Assembly: GCF_005239225.2 (NCBI RefSeq)
Contig: NC_133293.1
Span: 7,626,001-7,690,000 of the forward strand
DNA: 64,000 nt
DNA from: Populus alba
Taxonomy: Eukaryota; Streptophyta; Magnoliopsida; Malpighiales; Salicaceae
Direction of reading: 5' to 3'
Part shown: positions 32,590-44,541 of the stretch, one piece after another
How positions within the stretch are numbered: position 1 is the first letter of the stretch
Layout: the number at the start of each line of letters is the position of its first letter
Notes under the pieces: generated by a model
Database searches by the model: none
Told to the model about the DNA's origin: nothing
The model's input: the letters and a program-made list of their open reading frames with translations, nothing else
Translations under genes and position numbers: made by a program

Positions 32590-32931
32590 TGATATGTTTA
32601 CCCCCTAGAGTAGAATGGTACGTGAGTATGTACATGGTGCATATAGTGGAACACGTACGTGGGGGTGAATAAGGAATGGGTCTTTGTTAGTTACTATGGT
32701 TGCTAGAAACTAGTGTAGTGGTAGGAATATTTCCTTATTGTTAGTTTCGTATTATTAGTGCTTTTCTATTTTTAAGCAAGTTGTTTACCTTTCTCAGTTT
32801 AGTCGGCTATAAAATATAGCCAATAGATTGTTTTGAATTATGCAGAAAATAATAAATAACATCCTTCCTACTCTTGCCTCTTCTTCTCTTATTTCCTGAT
32901 TATTTTATGGTTGATAGTAAATTACACATCA
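32590..32931 (+). repeat. Reina-like 5' LTR
   Basis: Starts 'tgatatgtttacccc', ends 'aaattacacatca'. It contains 'gctataaaata' near 32809, a TATA box for the element transcript. Confidence 0.9.
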
Positions 32932-32933
32932 GT

Positions 32934-32945
32934 TGGTATCAGAGC
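32934..32945 (+). other. Primer-binding site, initiator tRNA-Met type
   Basis: 'tggtatcagagc' two bases after the LTR; the standard tRNA-Met primer site of many plant gypsy and copia elements. Confidence 0.85.
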
Positions 32946-32956
32946 CAGGTTACACC

Positions 32957-34170
32957 ATGGACACCAGAGGGAAATCCAACGTTGAGTTCCACAGCGAGGT
33001 CAATGAAGCTTTGGCTAGACACAAATCCAACTTCGATCAGGTGCATGGCACTTTACAAACTATATTGACTGAGTTACAAGCCTTACACATCTCCAGGTCC
33101 TCCAGAGCTGAACCCATTTGCTCTTGCTGAATCATCAGGTCACAACTCAGGAACCCATCAATCCTCACATAAATTGAATTTTTCAAAATTCAGTGGGGAA
33201 GATCCAATGGGGTGGATTTACAAATCTGAGCAATACTTTGAGTACAACAATGTTTCACTTGTCCAACGAGTGCCGCTTGCCTCCATCTAGAAGGAATAGC
33301 CTTACAATGGCATCCATGGATAACTAAATTCCAGGGACCATTAACATGGGAGGAATTCACCAAATCCATTCTTCGACGTTTTGGTCCAACTAATTTTGAA
33401 GACCCCTCTGAAGCTCTTTCAAGACTACGACAAACTACCACCATTGCAGTCTATCAATAAGAGTTTGAAAAACTCTCCTATCAAGTTGATGGCCTTCCAG
33501 AAACCTTTCTTATCAGTTGTTTTATTGCAGGTCTAAGAGATGACATTCGCCTGGATGTCAAGATTAAGTATCCAACAACACTATCTAATACCATCGGTGT
33601 CGCAAGGTTGATTGAAGAACGAAACCAACTTCAAAAGAAGGTAACACACCCTTATCGGATCCAACCAATTACAGCTACAAAAAAAACTAGCATGAGTAAT
33701 ATTGTCGGGGTACTTGGACCTCCACCGAATTTATGGCAAAACATGAATCCCACATCAAATGTTAGATGTATTTCCACCAAGGAAGCACGAGAAAAAGGCT
33801 TATGCTACTATTATGATGAGAAGTTCATTTCGGGTCATCGCTGCCAACGACCCCAATTATTCATGATTTGTGATACAAATGATCAAGATTCTGTGGAACA
33901 ATCGGAGTTACTACAAGCGGCAGAGGACCAAAAAGCTATTCCTGAAATTTCCTTCCATGCAATTACAGGTACAACTCATCCTCAAACCCTTCGGGTGATA
34001 GGAAGATTGAGGAGCAAAGTCATGGTATTGATAAACGATGGAAGCACACACAACTTTATCGATCAATCCATAGTCAACAAATATGAGTTACCTATGGTTC
34101 CTAATAAAAAATTCCAGGTGACAGTAGCCAACAGGGAGAAGATAGATTGCACAGGGTTATGCCCATCATG
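32957..34170 (+). pseudogene. Reina-like gag and protease, broken
   Basis: ATG at 32957 (MDTRGKSNVEF). The capsid region follows in shifting frames with internal stops ('SKFSGEDPMGW', 'LRRFGPTNFEDPSEALSRL'). The zinc-knuckle-like segment is CYYYDEKFISGHRC (about 33803-33844), in which the second Cys of the usual C-x2-C is Tyr. The protease core reads LINDGSTHNFID (about 34028-34064); the usual D-S-G triad has become N-D-G, so the catalytic Asp appears lost. Confidence 0.8.
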
Positions 34171-35808
34171 ATACAAGGACAGATTGTTATAGCAGATTAT
34201 TCTATTCTTCCAGTAACAACGTGCCCAGTAGTATTGGGAGTGCAGTGGCTTATGACACTAGGTCCGGTGGAGACAGATTATAAAAGACTCACCATGTCTT
34301 TCAAAAAAGATGGGAATTTATATGTTTTCAAGGGTTGAAACAATTAGGACTACAAGTTTTGACAGAAAAGGAGTTCAATACTATGTACGTCTCTAGCCAA
34401 TTCTTTGCTATCATTCTAGTAGGCTCCATTACCCAACCATATTCACATCCATCTGAAATAGCCCAACTCTTATCCAACTTCTCTCACGTTTTCAACCTTC
34501 CTACATCCTTACCACCTAAACGATCACATGACCATCAAATTATGATGCAGCCCAATGTCCAACCAGTCAGTGTAAGACCTTACAGATATCCATATTATCA
34601 AAAGACCGAGATTGAACGGATGATGAAAGAGCTATTACACGCAGGATTCATACACCTCAGCCATAGCCCATTCTCCTCACCGATCTTGTTGGTCAGAAAA
34701 GCAGACAGGAATTGGCATTTTTGCATAAACTATTGAGCTCTAAATGATCTTACCATCAAGGATAAATATCCTATTCCAGTCATTGATGAACTTCTTGGCG
34801 AATTACATGGAGTAAAAAAAATTTTCCAAGCTCAATCTTCGAGCTGGTTATCACCACATCAGAGTACAAAAAGACGACATTCCAAAAATGACATTTAGAA
34901 CGCATGAAGGCCACTATGAGTTTATTGTCATGCCGTTTGGACTTACCAACGCACCTGCAACCTTCCAAGGACTTATGAATGATCTCTTTCGTCTTCACTT
35001 ACATAAATTCATTGTTGTCTTCTTTGACAACATTTTGGTGTATTCAAAATTCTTGGGAGGATCATTTAAGTCACCTACACACTGTTTTGACAATCTTGTC
35101 TACTAACAGTTTATTTGTAAAGGAATCTAAATGCAGGTTTGGGGTTACTTCAGTTGATTATTTAGGCCATTTCATATTAGAGCAAGGAGTTTATGTCGAT
35201 CCGTCCAAAATTGTAGCAGTTCTGGAATGGCCAACTCTAACCACAATTAAAAGGGTTCGAGGATTTTTAGGTTTAGCCAGGTACTACCGAAAATTTATTC
35301 GGAATTTTGGTGCCATTGCTGCTTCCCTCAATCAATTATTATCAAAAGATGGGTTCAAATGGAACGACATGGTAGAAAAGGCGTTCAACGATTTAAAACA
35401 AGCATTAACATCTCCTCTAATTTTGGCTCTACCAAATTTTACACAACCGTTTGTCATTGAGTGTGATGCTTGCGGAGTTGGTACAGGAGCTATGATTTCT
35501 CAAAACAATCTTCCCCTAGCTTACTTTAGTGAGGCTCTTAAAGGTTCGACTCTAACTCTCTCCACATATAAAAAAGAGATGTTAGCAATTGTGAAGTCCA
35601 TTAAGAAATGGAGACCATATTTGCTTTACAAACCATTCATTATGCGTACAGACCAACAAAGTCTCAAATATTTGTTAGAGCAACGCATTACTACACCGAC
35701 TCAGACCCGTTGGCTACCAAAGATTATGGGATATGAATATATCATTGAGTACAAGAAAAGAGTTGACAACCAGGCGGCTAATTCTCTCTCACGGGTAACT
35801 GAATTTTA
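34171..35808 (+). pseudogene. Reina-like reverse transcriptase and RNase H, broken
   Basis: Reverse transcriptase segments include 'PFSSPILLVRKADRNWHF' (then a stop at 34734), '[18 protein letters not shown]' and '[13 protein letters not shown]' (about 35010-35050). The usual Y/F-x-D-D is FFDN, losing the second catalytic Asp. RNase H begins 'PFVIECDACGVGTGAMIS' and ends 'VDNQAANSLSRV' at about 35800. Three or more frame changes. Confidence 0.85.
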
Positions 35809-37267
35809 GTTTCTGTCCATTTCTACTCTACATGTTGATTGGTGGCAGAAGCTTCAACATGAAGTGGCACATGATCCATTCTTTAAGACCTTGGTTGACA
35901 GTACATCTCCCACTGCTACATTTTTAAACCGAGATGGAGTTTGGCTCAATAAGGGTAAGAGTTATTTGAGTCCCGCTTCCTCTTTGCTTCAAGATATCAT
36001 TATGGAATGTCATTCTTCTCCTACGAGAGGACATTTTGGATATCATAAAACACTATTTCGACTCAAACAAAGCTTCTCTTGGCCACAAATGCATGGGACA
36101 ATCAAATAATTTTTGAGAAGTTGTGATGTTTGTTAGCGATACAAAACAGATTCCATGCGACCTGCTGGATTACTTCAGCCATTATCAATTCCTGACAGGG
36201 TATGGACTGACATATCCATGAATTTCATTAAAGGGTTGCCGCCATCCAGTGGTCGTACGGTGGTTACGGTTGTTGTTGATCGTTTGTCTAAATATGCACA
36301 TTTTGTTCCCATGAAACATCCATATACAGCTGCCACGGTTGCACAAGCTTTCGTCTCTCACATAGTCCGGCTGCATGGAATCCCAGCTTCCATAGTTAGT
36401 GATCGGGACTGAGTATTTATTAATTCTTTTTGGCGCACACCGTTTTGGCTTCAGGGAACTGAGTTATGCATGAGTTCAAGTTACCACCCTCAAATTGACA
36501 GGCAGATAGAGGTGATTAATCAGGTCTTGAAGCAGTACTTGCGGTGTTTTCCAGGGGACCAACCACACAAATGGATTGACTGGATTCCATAGGCAGAATT
36601 TAGCTATAACACCTCAGTCCATTCAGTAACCAAAATGACACCTTTTGAAGCAGTGTATGGAGTTCCACCTCCAAACTTATTTATGTATGTTCCGGGAACT
36701 TCCAACATATAGGTTGTTGATGGATATTTGCATAATCGAGATGTCATCCTATGTGAGTTGAGAAAGAATCTCTCATTAGCTCAAGCGCGGATGAAATGTT
36801 AAGCGGATCAGCGACGTCGTGAGGTTAGCTATAAGGTGGGCAACTTTGTATACCTGAAACTACAACCTTACCGACAGACATCGGTGGCATTTCACTGCTC
36901 TTTGAAGCTGTCACCCCAGTATTTTGGTCCATATCAAATCACAGAAAAAGTTGGACTGGTAGGTTATCGTTTGGCTTTGCCTTTAGGTTCTTTGATTCAC
37001 AACGTCTCTCATGTTAGCATGTTAAAAAAACATGTTGGCCCCGTCACTACCATCTCTACTCAGCTTCCTCCTGTGACTGATGAAGCCACCATTCTCCCTT
37101 AACCTGAAATAGTTCTTGATCGCAGAGTCATCCAAAAAGGCCAATATCGTCCCAAGGTTGAAGTTCTCATTAAATGGAAAGGCGCCTCAGATGATGATGC
37201 CACTTGGGAAGTTGAACGCCGCTTGGCTAAGTCCTATCCTGCATTCCTTGCGGACAAGGAATCTTAA
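35809..37267 (+). pseudogene. Reina-like integrase with chromodomain, broken
   Basis: Zinc domain 'HFGYHKTLFRLKQSFSWP', stop at 36107, 'VWTDISMNFIKGLPPS' (first Asp) and 'IVSDRD' (second Asp) followed directly by a stop. Fragments continue to a C-terminal domain 'LKLSPQYFGPYQITEKVG'. After TAA 37100-37102 the frame resumes with a chromodomain ('EVLIKWKGASDDDATWE', about 37156-37206), a module that in chromoviruses directs integration to chromatin marks. Ends TAA 37265-37267. Confidence 0.85.
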
Positions 37268-37278
37268 GGGTGGGGAAT
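37266..37278 (+). other. Reina-like polypurine tract
   Basis: 'aagggtggggaat' immediately before the 3' LTR. Confidence 0.8.
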
Positions 37279-37622
37279 TGATATGTTTACCCCTGCAAAG
37301 TAGAATGGTACGTGGGTATGTGCATGGTGCATATAGTGGAACACATACGTGGGGGTGAATGAGGAATGGGTCTTTGTTAGTTACTGATGGTTGCTGGAAA
37401 CTAGTATAGTGGGAGGAATATTTCCTTATTGTTAGTTTCGTATTGTTAGTGCTTTTCTATTTTTAAGCAAGTTGTTTACCTTTCTCAGTTTAGTCGGCTA
37501 TAAAATATAGGCAATAGGTTGTTTTGAATTATGCAGAAAATAATAAATAACATCCTTCTTACTATTGCCTCTTCTTCTCTTCTTTCCTTATTCTTTTATG
37601 GTTAATAGTAAATTTCACATCA
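37279..37622 (+). repeat. Reina-like 3' LTR
   Basis: Pair of 32590-32931; ends 'aatttcacatca' next to TSD aaatt at 37623-37627. Confidence 0.9.
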
Positions 37623-38500
37623 AAATTCAACATGATTTTTTCTAGTTTCGAAAGAAGTGTATATTGCCTATTATAATGAAAAAGACCTTATCTCTACCAT
37701 ATATATATTTTATTATTTTATGAAATTAGAAGACAATATATATTCAGTTTGAGATCTCTTATATTAAAGTTGATGACATATGATTTACCTCCTAGTTAGC
37801 TTTATTTGTGAATGTTTTCTAAATTGTGGCTTTGATACAAATGGGTGACTCTATCGATCCAAACATGTGAGGATATAAATTATAGAATGTTTCCTATTAA
37901 ACGAATGATCATATATATATATATATATATTCTTTTCTAGATTAGTTATGATGGTGTCTATCTCTTATTCTTTATACATCAAAGACTAATATGGCATAAA
38001 AAGTTGTTTCTTATAAATAATTTATGATAAAAATGAGTTAAAAGAACTTTAAATTATAAATATGTTTGATAAAAAAAAATGATTTGAAACCAATTTTTAA
38101 AAAAAATTAAAAGAAATGTATAGTATTTGTAATCAAAATCTACAAGAGTTAAGAATTAAAAACTTCAACTTTTGATAAAAACAAAATTCTGATTTAAATT
38201 AAAATAAATATATTTATGACTTTTTTAAAAAAAAAATAAGAAGTTAATAAAATACTTAAATTAATCATATAGAACATGACCTAAATATTTACCTTGATTG
38301 AATCTTAAACAAGCCATCAACACTGAAATTTATATATTCATGGGAATCTTTTTCCTCACTTCTTTTAGAATTAAAGCCTTTTTATGCGCCATGAGGTAGG
38401 GAAAAAATCAACTTACCTCCAAGCACGTACGCATGGCCCACGAACCACAGTTGGTGGATGGTTTTTCTTGTGCAATTTTCATGGCAGAAGTAGCTAGCTC

Positions 38501-38507
38501 TATATAA
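38501..38507 (+). promoter_or_regulatory. TATA box of the second BAHD gene
   Basis: 'tatataa' 94 bp before the ATG; the leader after it is almost identical to copy 1. Confidence 0.65.
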
Positions 38508-38594
38508 GAGCTTCGCAACGAAGGTAGAATTCCAAATACACAATTGATAACTACACAAACTTTTGGGAAACGACCAAGTTAAATAGTAGCTGAA

Positions 38595-39887
38595 ATGAAG
38601 ATTGAAACTGAAGTAATCTCCAACGAGATCATCAAGCCATCTTCTCCAACCCCAGATCACCTTCGCCATTACCAGCTCTCCTTTCTTGATCAAATCTCTC
38701 CCCCAACCTATAACCCTCTGCTCCTCTTCTATCCAGCAGACGGTGATGTCAAGATCAGCAACATAGAGAAACCTAACCAGCTCAAGCAATCCTTGTCTGA
38801 GGTCTTAAACCTTTACTATCCCTTAGCCGGACGTATTAAGGACAACCTTTTCGTAGAGTGCAACGATGAGGGCATTCCATTTTTCCAGGCAGAAGTCAAG
38901 TGCCGACTTCCACAAGTTGTAGAGAATCCAGATCCTAGTGAACTCAACAAGTTGATCCCATTTGCACTAGATGATGCTGAAGAGCTGCCTCTAGGCATCC
39001 AGTACAACATCTTTGAGTGTGGTGGAATTGTTATTGGTCTGTGCATCTCGCACAAAGTTGGAGATGCATCATCACTTTTCACGTTTATCAAATATTGGGC
39101 TGCCACTGCTCGTGGAGAAGCAGATCATATATCAAGACCAGACTTTATCTCTGCAACTCTCTTCCCACCTATTAACATATCAGGGTTTCAACCAGCCACT
39201 GGTATCACTAAAGAAGAAGTTGTGACAAGAAGGTTCGTGTTCCGCTCCTCTTCAATAGAGCAGCTAAAAGAAAAATGCAGTCCTGCAAGTGGAAGCTTGG
39301 ACAATCAGCGACCACCATCACGTGTTGAGGCCTTGTCAGTATTCATATGGCAACGCTTCACTGCTGCCACTAAAGTAGAATCAAGACCTGAAAGAATTTA
39401 CTCCATGGTTCATGCAGTGAACCTGCGCTCGAGGATGGAACCTCCGCTCCCAGAATACTCCTTCGGAAACTACTGTCGGATTGCATTCACAATTCCATCC
39501 AATGATACTGGCGAGGAAAACTACAATCTTGCTAGTCAGATCAGAGTCTCAATTGGTAAACTTGACAAAGAATACGTGAAGAAACTTCAAAGGGGCGGTG
39601 AGCACTTGGGCTTCATCAAAGAACAAGCCGCAAGATTTCTCAGAGGTGAGGTGATTCATTTGAACTTCACAAGCTTGTGCAGGTTTCCTTTGTATGAAGC
39701 TGATTTTGGGTGGGCGAAACCTATATGGGTAGGCTCTCCAAGTCTCACCTTCAAGAACCTAGTTGTTTTCATGGACACTGCATCAGGTGATGGAATAGAA
39801 GCACTTGTGCACTTGAAGGAGGAAGACATGGCCAAATTCCAAGAGGATGAGGAGTTGCTTCAGTATATTGTACCAACCAAATGTTAA
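38595..39887 (+). CDS. BAHD acyltransferase, vinorine-synthase-like (copy 2)
   Basis: Intact intronless 430-aa ORF, duplicate of 4626-5918 with 21 amino-acid differences. HKVGD (153-157) and DFGWAKP (370-376) are unchanged. Differences include S171T, Y184F, Y294C, D318V and S355H. By hand I count about 22 nonsynonymous and 10 synonymous base changes, so constraint looks weak or specificity may be diverging. The promoter-proximal 1 kb is retained; the Reina-like insertion ends about 970 bp upstream of the ATG and may affect regulation. Substrate unknown. Confidence 0.93.
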   Translation: MKIETEVISNEIIKPSSPTPDHLRHYQLSFLDQISPPTYNPLLLFYPADGDVKISNIEKPNQLKQSLSEVLNLYYPLAGRIKDNLFVECNDEGIPFFQAEVKCRLPQVVENPDPSELNKLIPFALDDAEELPLGIQYNIFECGGIVIGLCISHKVGDASSLFTFIKYWAATARGEADHISRPDFISATLFPPINISGFQPATGITKEEVVTRRFVFRSSSIEQLKEKCSPASGSLDNQRPPSRVEALSVFIWQRFTAATKVESRPERIYSMVHAVNLRSRMEPPLPEYSFGNYCRIAFTIPSNDTGEENYNLASQIRVSIGKLDKEYVKKLQRGGEHLGFIKEQAARFLRGEVIHLNFTSLCRFPLYEADFGWAKPIWVGSPSLTFKNLVVFMDTASGDGIEALVHLKEEDMAKFQEDEELLQYIVPTKC

Positions 39888-40413
39888 GCAGACTACATTA
39901 ATTACATATCGTTATTAGTATATTGGTAAGTACTTTCTTAATTAGGTTTGGTCCTTATGGTGGTTTCGACTGTGTTGAATCAATCTGGGTAATATTATAA
40001 GCTTTTCGAAGTATTATTAATTTAGCATGTAAATTCAACAAATTAAAATAAAAGAAGAAGAAGAAAGAACTCGCAACATAGATTATGTTTCAAATTTGGC
40101 TATTCATTTTGAATTAAATAATCTGAATTATGGGAGAAAAATAAAATAATAAAGATTATGTTTTAAATTGTTACCGTTTATATATATTATAAACTGAATC
40201 TTGTCTATTCAATTTAAATTTAATATTTTATTATGTTTCCAAGAAAATAGAATATCTCAATTCATTTAAGAGAATGTCTTGAATTTGTCAAACGCTCCAT
40301 TTAATGCACGAAGAAGAGGTTAATTGCTTGAAATTGGTTGGTGCAGCTTGCGGATGAAAGAACATGCGCCTGCAGTGCAATTTGCCTTACCATTTGTAAA
40401 TCCAACAAAACAA

Positions 40414-41190
40414 AGAAAAGATACAGCAATAGCAATAGTTATCGTAGCATAACAATATACAAGTAGTAATTATTCTAATATGTTACAAGCTCCTTATTTC
40501 TTAACAAATTTATACTAGTATAAACAAAATTAGGATTATAAAAACAAATCCAAAATGGAACATTGAGAAATAAAAAGCAGAAAACATATTCTCAATCCAG
40601 TATAATTGCATCAAAAATGAATTAGTACCTAATATGCTAGATAATTCATACTATTCTACATTATAGTCCTTGCCAAACCTTTCACTAAAACTTTCCTTTA
40701 TTACCCATTTTTCACCGCACATAATATATATATATATATATGAAGCCTAGAAAATTATTCAAGATTAGGGTGAAGAACTAAGATGATAAGTGGAAAAATT
40801 CGATGATTAAAATGTATAAGATTGGTCAAATTAAAACCCTGTTTTGACTGGAAAAAAAGCTCCACTAGTGAAAATATTTTTATTTTGGGTAAAGAAACAC
40901 AAATTTGGATGGGTAATTAAGGATTCAATGAGAATCTTAAAAGGCTTAATTAATTTTATTAAAGACTTAAATGCAAGAAAAAAATTTATTTGAAGTCAAT
41001 TTTGAGCTTTAATTTGAAGAAATTAAAGTCTGGAGGTCAATTTGTAATTTTAAAGAGTTAATTTGGTCAAATTAGAGGTTTAATTGCATAAATATTTTAT
41101 AAGAGACTAGATTGTAGCTTAAAAAGATGGCATTATTGTTGTCACAAAGAAAGAGAGGTCAATCTATACGAGGGATGTGTAAATCACGTA
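40414..41190. other. Intergenic with Tat/Ogre-like LTR fragment
   Basis: About 40860-41115 resembles the middle of the LTR family (compare 7180-7410: 'tgaagtcaatttaggctttgattagaagaaatt'). The rest is AT-rich with no gene. Confidence 0.45.
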
Positions 41191-41194
41191 AGAG

Positions 41195-43112
41195 ATGATC
41201 TAATCAAAAAACCTCGGCAACAGTTGAAGTAAGGGCATGATACTCAAATTCACAGCTAGAGTGAGATATCGTAGGTTGCTTTTTGGCACTCCAAGAAACA
41301 AGGTTGTCACCAAGATAGATGGAATAACCAGAAGTAGAGTGCCTAGTGTCAAGGCATCTAGCCCAATCAGCATCAGAGTACGTAGTAATGCGAATAAAAA
41401 AGGAGGTAATGAATAAAAGGTCATAGTGAAGAGTGCCCTTGACATATCGAAGGATGCGCTTCACAACTTGAAAATGTTCATCGGTTGGAGCATGCAAGTA
41501 TTGGCTGAATGAGTTTTCTGAATGAGCAATGTCAGGACTAGTGATGGTCTAGTATTGCAGGGCACTAACAAGAGAACAATACAAAGTGATATCTACAAAT
41601 AGTGAACCAGCAGAGGAAAGATATTGAGTGATAACTATAAAAGTGGATATCAGTTTGAAATCAAGGAGTTGAGCCCGCGTAAGAATGTTGAGAGCATACT
41701 TGGTCTAATTGAGAAAGAGTCTTGTTGAGGTAGAGGTGGCTTCAAGACCAAGAAAGTAACTGAGAGAACCTAAGTTCTTTGGTGGTGAATTCTAAGTGAA
41801 GCTGTTGAGAAGAGAGTTATTGTTGCTAGTGAGAATAATATCATCAACATAGAGTAAGAGATAAATGATGTGCTGCTAGCAATGCAGAACAAATAAAAAG
41901 GTACCAGGATGAGTACAGGTAAAACCAAGTTTTAAAATAAATGAGCTGAACCGTTGAAACCAAACACGCATAGCCTATTTTAGGCCATAAAGAGCTTTCT
42001 TAAGTTAGCAAATATGCTGAGGAAAATAAGGATCAACATATCCAGGAGGTTGCTCCATATAGACATGTTCCTGCCAAATACTATGAAGAAAAGCATTTTT
42101 AACATCAAATTAGTGAAGAGGCCAACCATGAGTGATGGCTAATGAAAGCATTATACAAACAATAAAAGCTTTGACAACTGGACTAAAGATGTCAGTGTAG
42201 TCAATACTAGGGAGTTGAGTGTATCCTTGGCAACAAGACAGGCCTTAAATCGGTCAGTAGATTTGTTAGACTGATACTTTTTATGAAAAAAACCATTTGG
42301 AACCTATAATGTTTGTTTTGGGAGGCCGAGGAACAATATCTCAGGTGCAATTTCCATGGAGAGCATTGAGTTCTTCATCTATAACAGCGAGCCATGCAGG
42401 GTTTTTGGCAGCAGTCTTGAATCCATGGGGCTTAGATGCAGTGAGGAAGGCATGTAAGAGACCTAAAACATGTTGACTCAAATAAGCAAGATAATGTTGA
42501 CTCAGATAAGAGCTGGGTCGCAGATGTCGCAGTGAATAAGACCTAAAATAGAGTTGAATCGAGTATTATTAGTAGAAAATGAAAGTTTATGACTTTTAGC
42601 AATCTAACATGTAACACAAATAGCAAGATCAAGCAAAATAGAAGTAAGGGATAAATGTCTTTTTTATTTAATAAAGAAATAATATAGTGGTTAACATGAC
42701 TAAGACATGCATATTATATATCATATGACGTTGTAAGGACATATTTATTTAGGACAGAAATGAGAGCAACATTGCCTCACTCTAGCACATAAAGATCGTC
42801 ATCACATATTTCGATTGCCACCATTATTCTTGTGATCTTGTTCTATATAATAAAAGAAGAGTAAGTAAATGTGACCAAAAGAGGAAAGTCTTTAGTCGAT
42901 TTACTAATGGGCATGAGATTTTTGGTGAGATGTGGTACCAATAAAACATCAAGTAATTTTAAATTTGGAGAGGGTTGAGAGGTACCCGTATGGGTGATGG
43001 GAAAAGGAGCCTCATTTCCCACAATAACCTTATCCTTAGCAACATATTACTCAAAGGTGGTGAGTGCAGTTGAATCTGAAGTCATGTGAGAACCATCAAT
43101 GAAACCAATGCA
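41195..43112 (-). pseudogene. Ty1/copia polyprotein remnant
   Basis: Read on the minus strand, 43110 to 41195. A degenerate protease comes first (a 'DGSHMTSDSTALTTF'-like segment). The gag-pre-integrase zone contains 'LDVLLVPHLTKNLMPISK' (about 42960-42900). The first residues of integrase are followed directly by the start of reverse transcriptase ('HGFKTAAKNPAWLAVIDEEL', about 42430), so the integrase core is missing. Reverse transcriptase keeps 'LLLYVDDIILTSNN' (about 41830-41870), and the RNase H part 'LHAPTDEHFQVVKRILRYVKG' to 'SHSSCEFEYHALTS' is at 41497-41204. No LTRs recognised. Many stops. Confidence 0.8.
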
Positions 43113-43438
43113 ACCTTAGCATTGAAGAAAAGGAATGAGCTAACTTTTTAAGAGAAAAATATTTGTGGTCAAGAGCTTAATGGTGATCATGTAAAACCAT
43201 GATATTGAAGGAGAGGGGCTCTGCCATGAGGAAGAAGGGAGGAAGATTTTTAGAATTTAACCTAGAAGAGCTCAAAAACCTTGGCATTAAAGAAGAGAAA
43301 TGAGCTAGCCTTTTTAGAGCAAAATATTTGTCGCTAAGAGTTTAATGGTGATCATATGAACCATGATATTAAAGGAGAGGGGCTCTGCTATAAAAAAGAA
43401 GGGAGGAAGATTTTTAAAATTTAATTTAAAAAAGCTCT
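43113..43438. repeat. Tandem duplication of ~165 bp
   Basis: Units 43113-43278 and 43279-43438 share 'gagaggggctctgc', 'gaagggaggaagattttta' and 'aatggtgatcat', about 85% alike by eye. It adjoins the copia remnant and may be part of its gag. Confidence 0.75.
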
Positions 43439-44494
43439 CCATGAGAATGTGATGAGAAAACCACATTTTAAGATAAAGATTATGTTTTATTTATATAGAG
43501 AATGTTTACATGTATACCTTGCCTATTAAAAAGGAAAGAATTATAATATAAATATAATATATTATATTCCTATAATTATAAGCTAAGAATCAGGAAGGGA
43601 TTACGGATAATCCCCAACATTCAGTCGTAAAAAATATATCAAATTTGATATGAATCACTACAAGTTAAAGTCATAGAATAAAAAACTGCTTGCAGTGGTG
43701 TGCAAGGAAAAAGGGGAAGGTGGTGTCATATACTGTAAGAGAAAAATTAAACAAAGCATACATCAACCTTAAAAGGCATAAAATTATTAAATAAAAAAAA
43801 ATATGCAATCAAGATCTAGCTGCGACAAATCATACGACATTTCCCTGTTTAAAAATGAATAATTAAATCAAATCATAAGATTTGTTGACGTATAGTGAAA
43901 TCATTTACTAACTACAACCCCACTAATTTTATTTTGAAAATTCTTTTAATTGACACAGAATTAAAACGTTCATCTAAATAATTGATCACAAAAAGGTGGG
44001 ATATATCGCTTATCCATGCCTGTGATCTTTTATTTTTCCTTTCTTAATTTGTATATTTTTCCTTCTTAATTTGTATTTTGAAATGACCTGTCTTGTGGTC
44101 TTTCTGTTTCATTCTATAATGATTTTTTCAAAAAATATATATATAAAAAATATATATTGAAATCTCACCCGACAGCTTAAGTTATTAGATTGAGATGGTT
44201 CTTTGACATGGTATCAAAGCCATTATAATCAAGCGGTCCCGAGTTCGAATCTCACCTTCCCCGTTTATTTGATAAAAATTAAGCACAAGGTAATATAGAT
44301 TTGTGTAAGTTTCAAGTCCAAAAAGCTTTCATTTAAGTTGGTGTGTTAAAAATAATATAAATGATTTTTTAATATGTTTTTCATAAAAAAAAAAAAAAAG
44401 AAGAAGAAGAAGAATGGTTTATGCCACTTGTTATAGTGCTTAATTACCAGAAATATAAGTCAGTTAGACAAAAATAATAATTACACTATAAATA

Positions 44495-44541
<47 letters not shown>

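Larger units (their letters stand above)
32590..37622 (+). mobile_element. Reina-like chromovirus (Ty3/gypsy), decayed
   Basis: 5,033 bp with LTRs of 342 and 344 bp (32590-32931 and 37279-37622), TG...CA ends, TSD aaatt, a tRNA-Met-type primer site, a polypurine tract and gag-pol ending in a chromodomain. Small size, short LTRs, Met primer site and chromodomain together suggest the Reina clade. The LTRs differ at about 20 positions (about 6%, hand count). There are many stops and frameshifts, and altered protease and polymerase motifs. Confidence 0.9.
31364..40413 (+). repeat. Segmental duplication, copy 2 (split by a gypsy element)
   Basis: Collinear with 2406-6537. Removing the 5,033-bp retrotransposon and its 5-bp target duplication leaves 4,012 bp, against 4,132 bp in copy 1. 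The remaining difference is scattered indels and shorter AT tracts. It carries the second intact BAHD gene. Confidence 0.93.

Noticed and set aside
44230..44260. tRNA gene (box-B-like gagttcgaatctc)
   Set aside because: No cloverleaf can be drawn and box A is unclear; fits a SINE-like repeat better.
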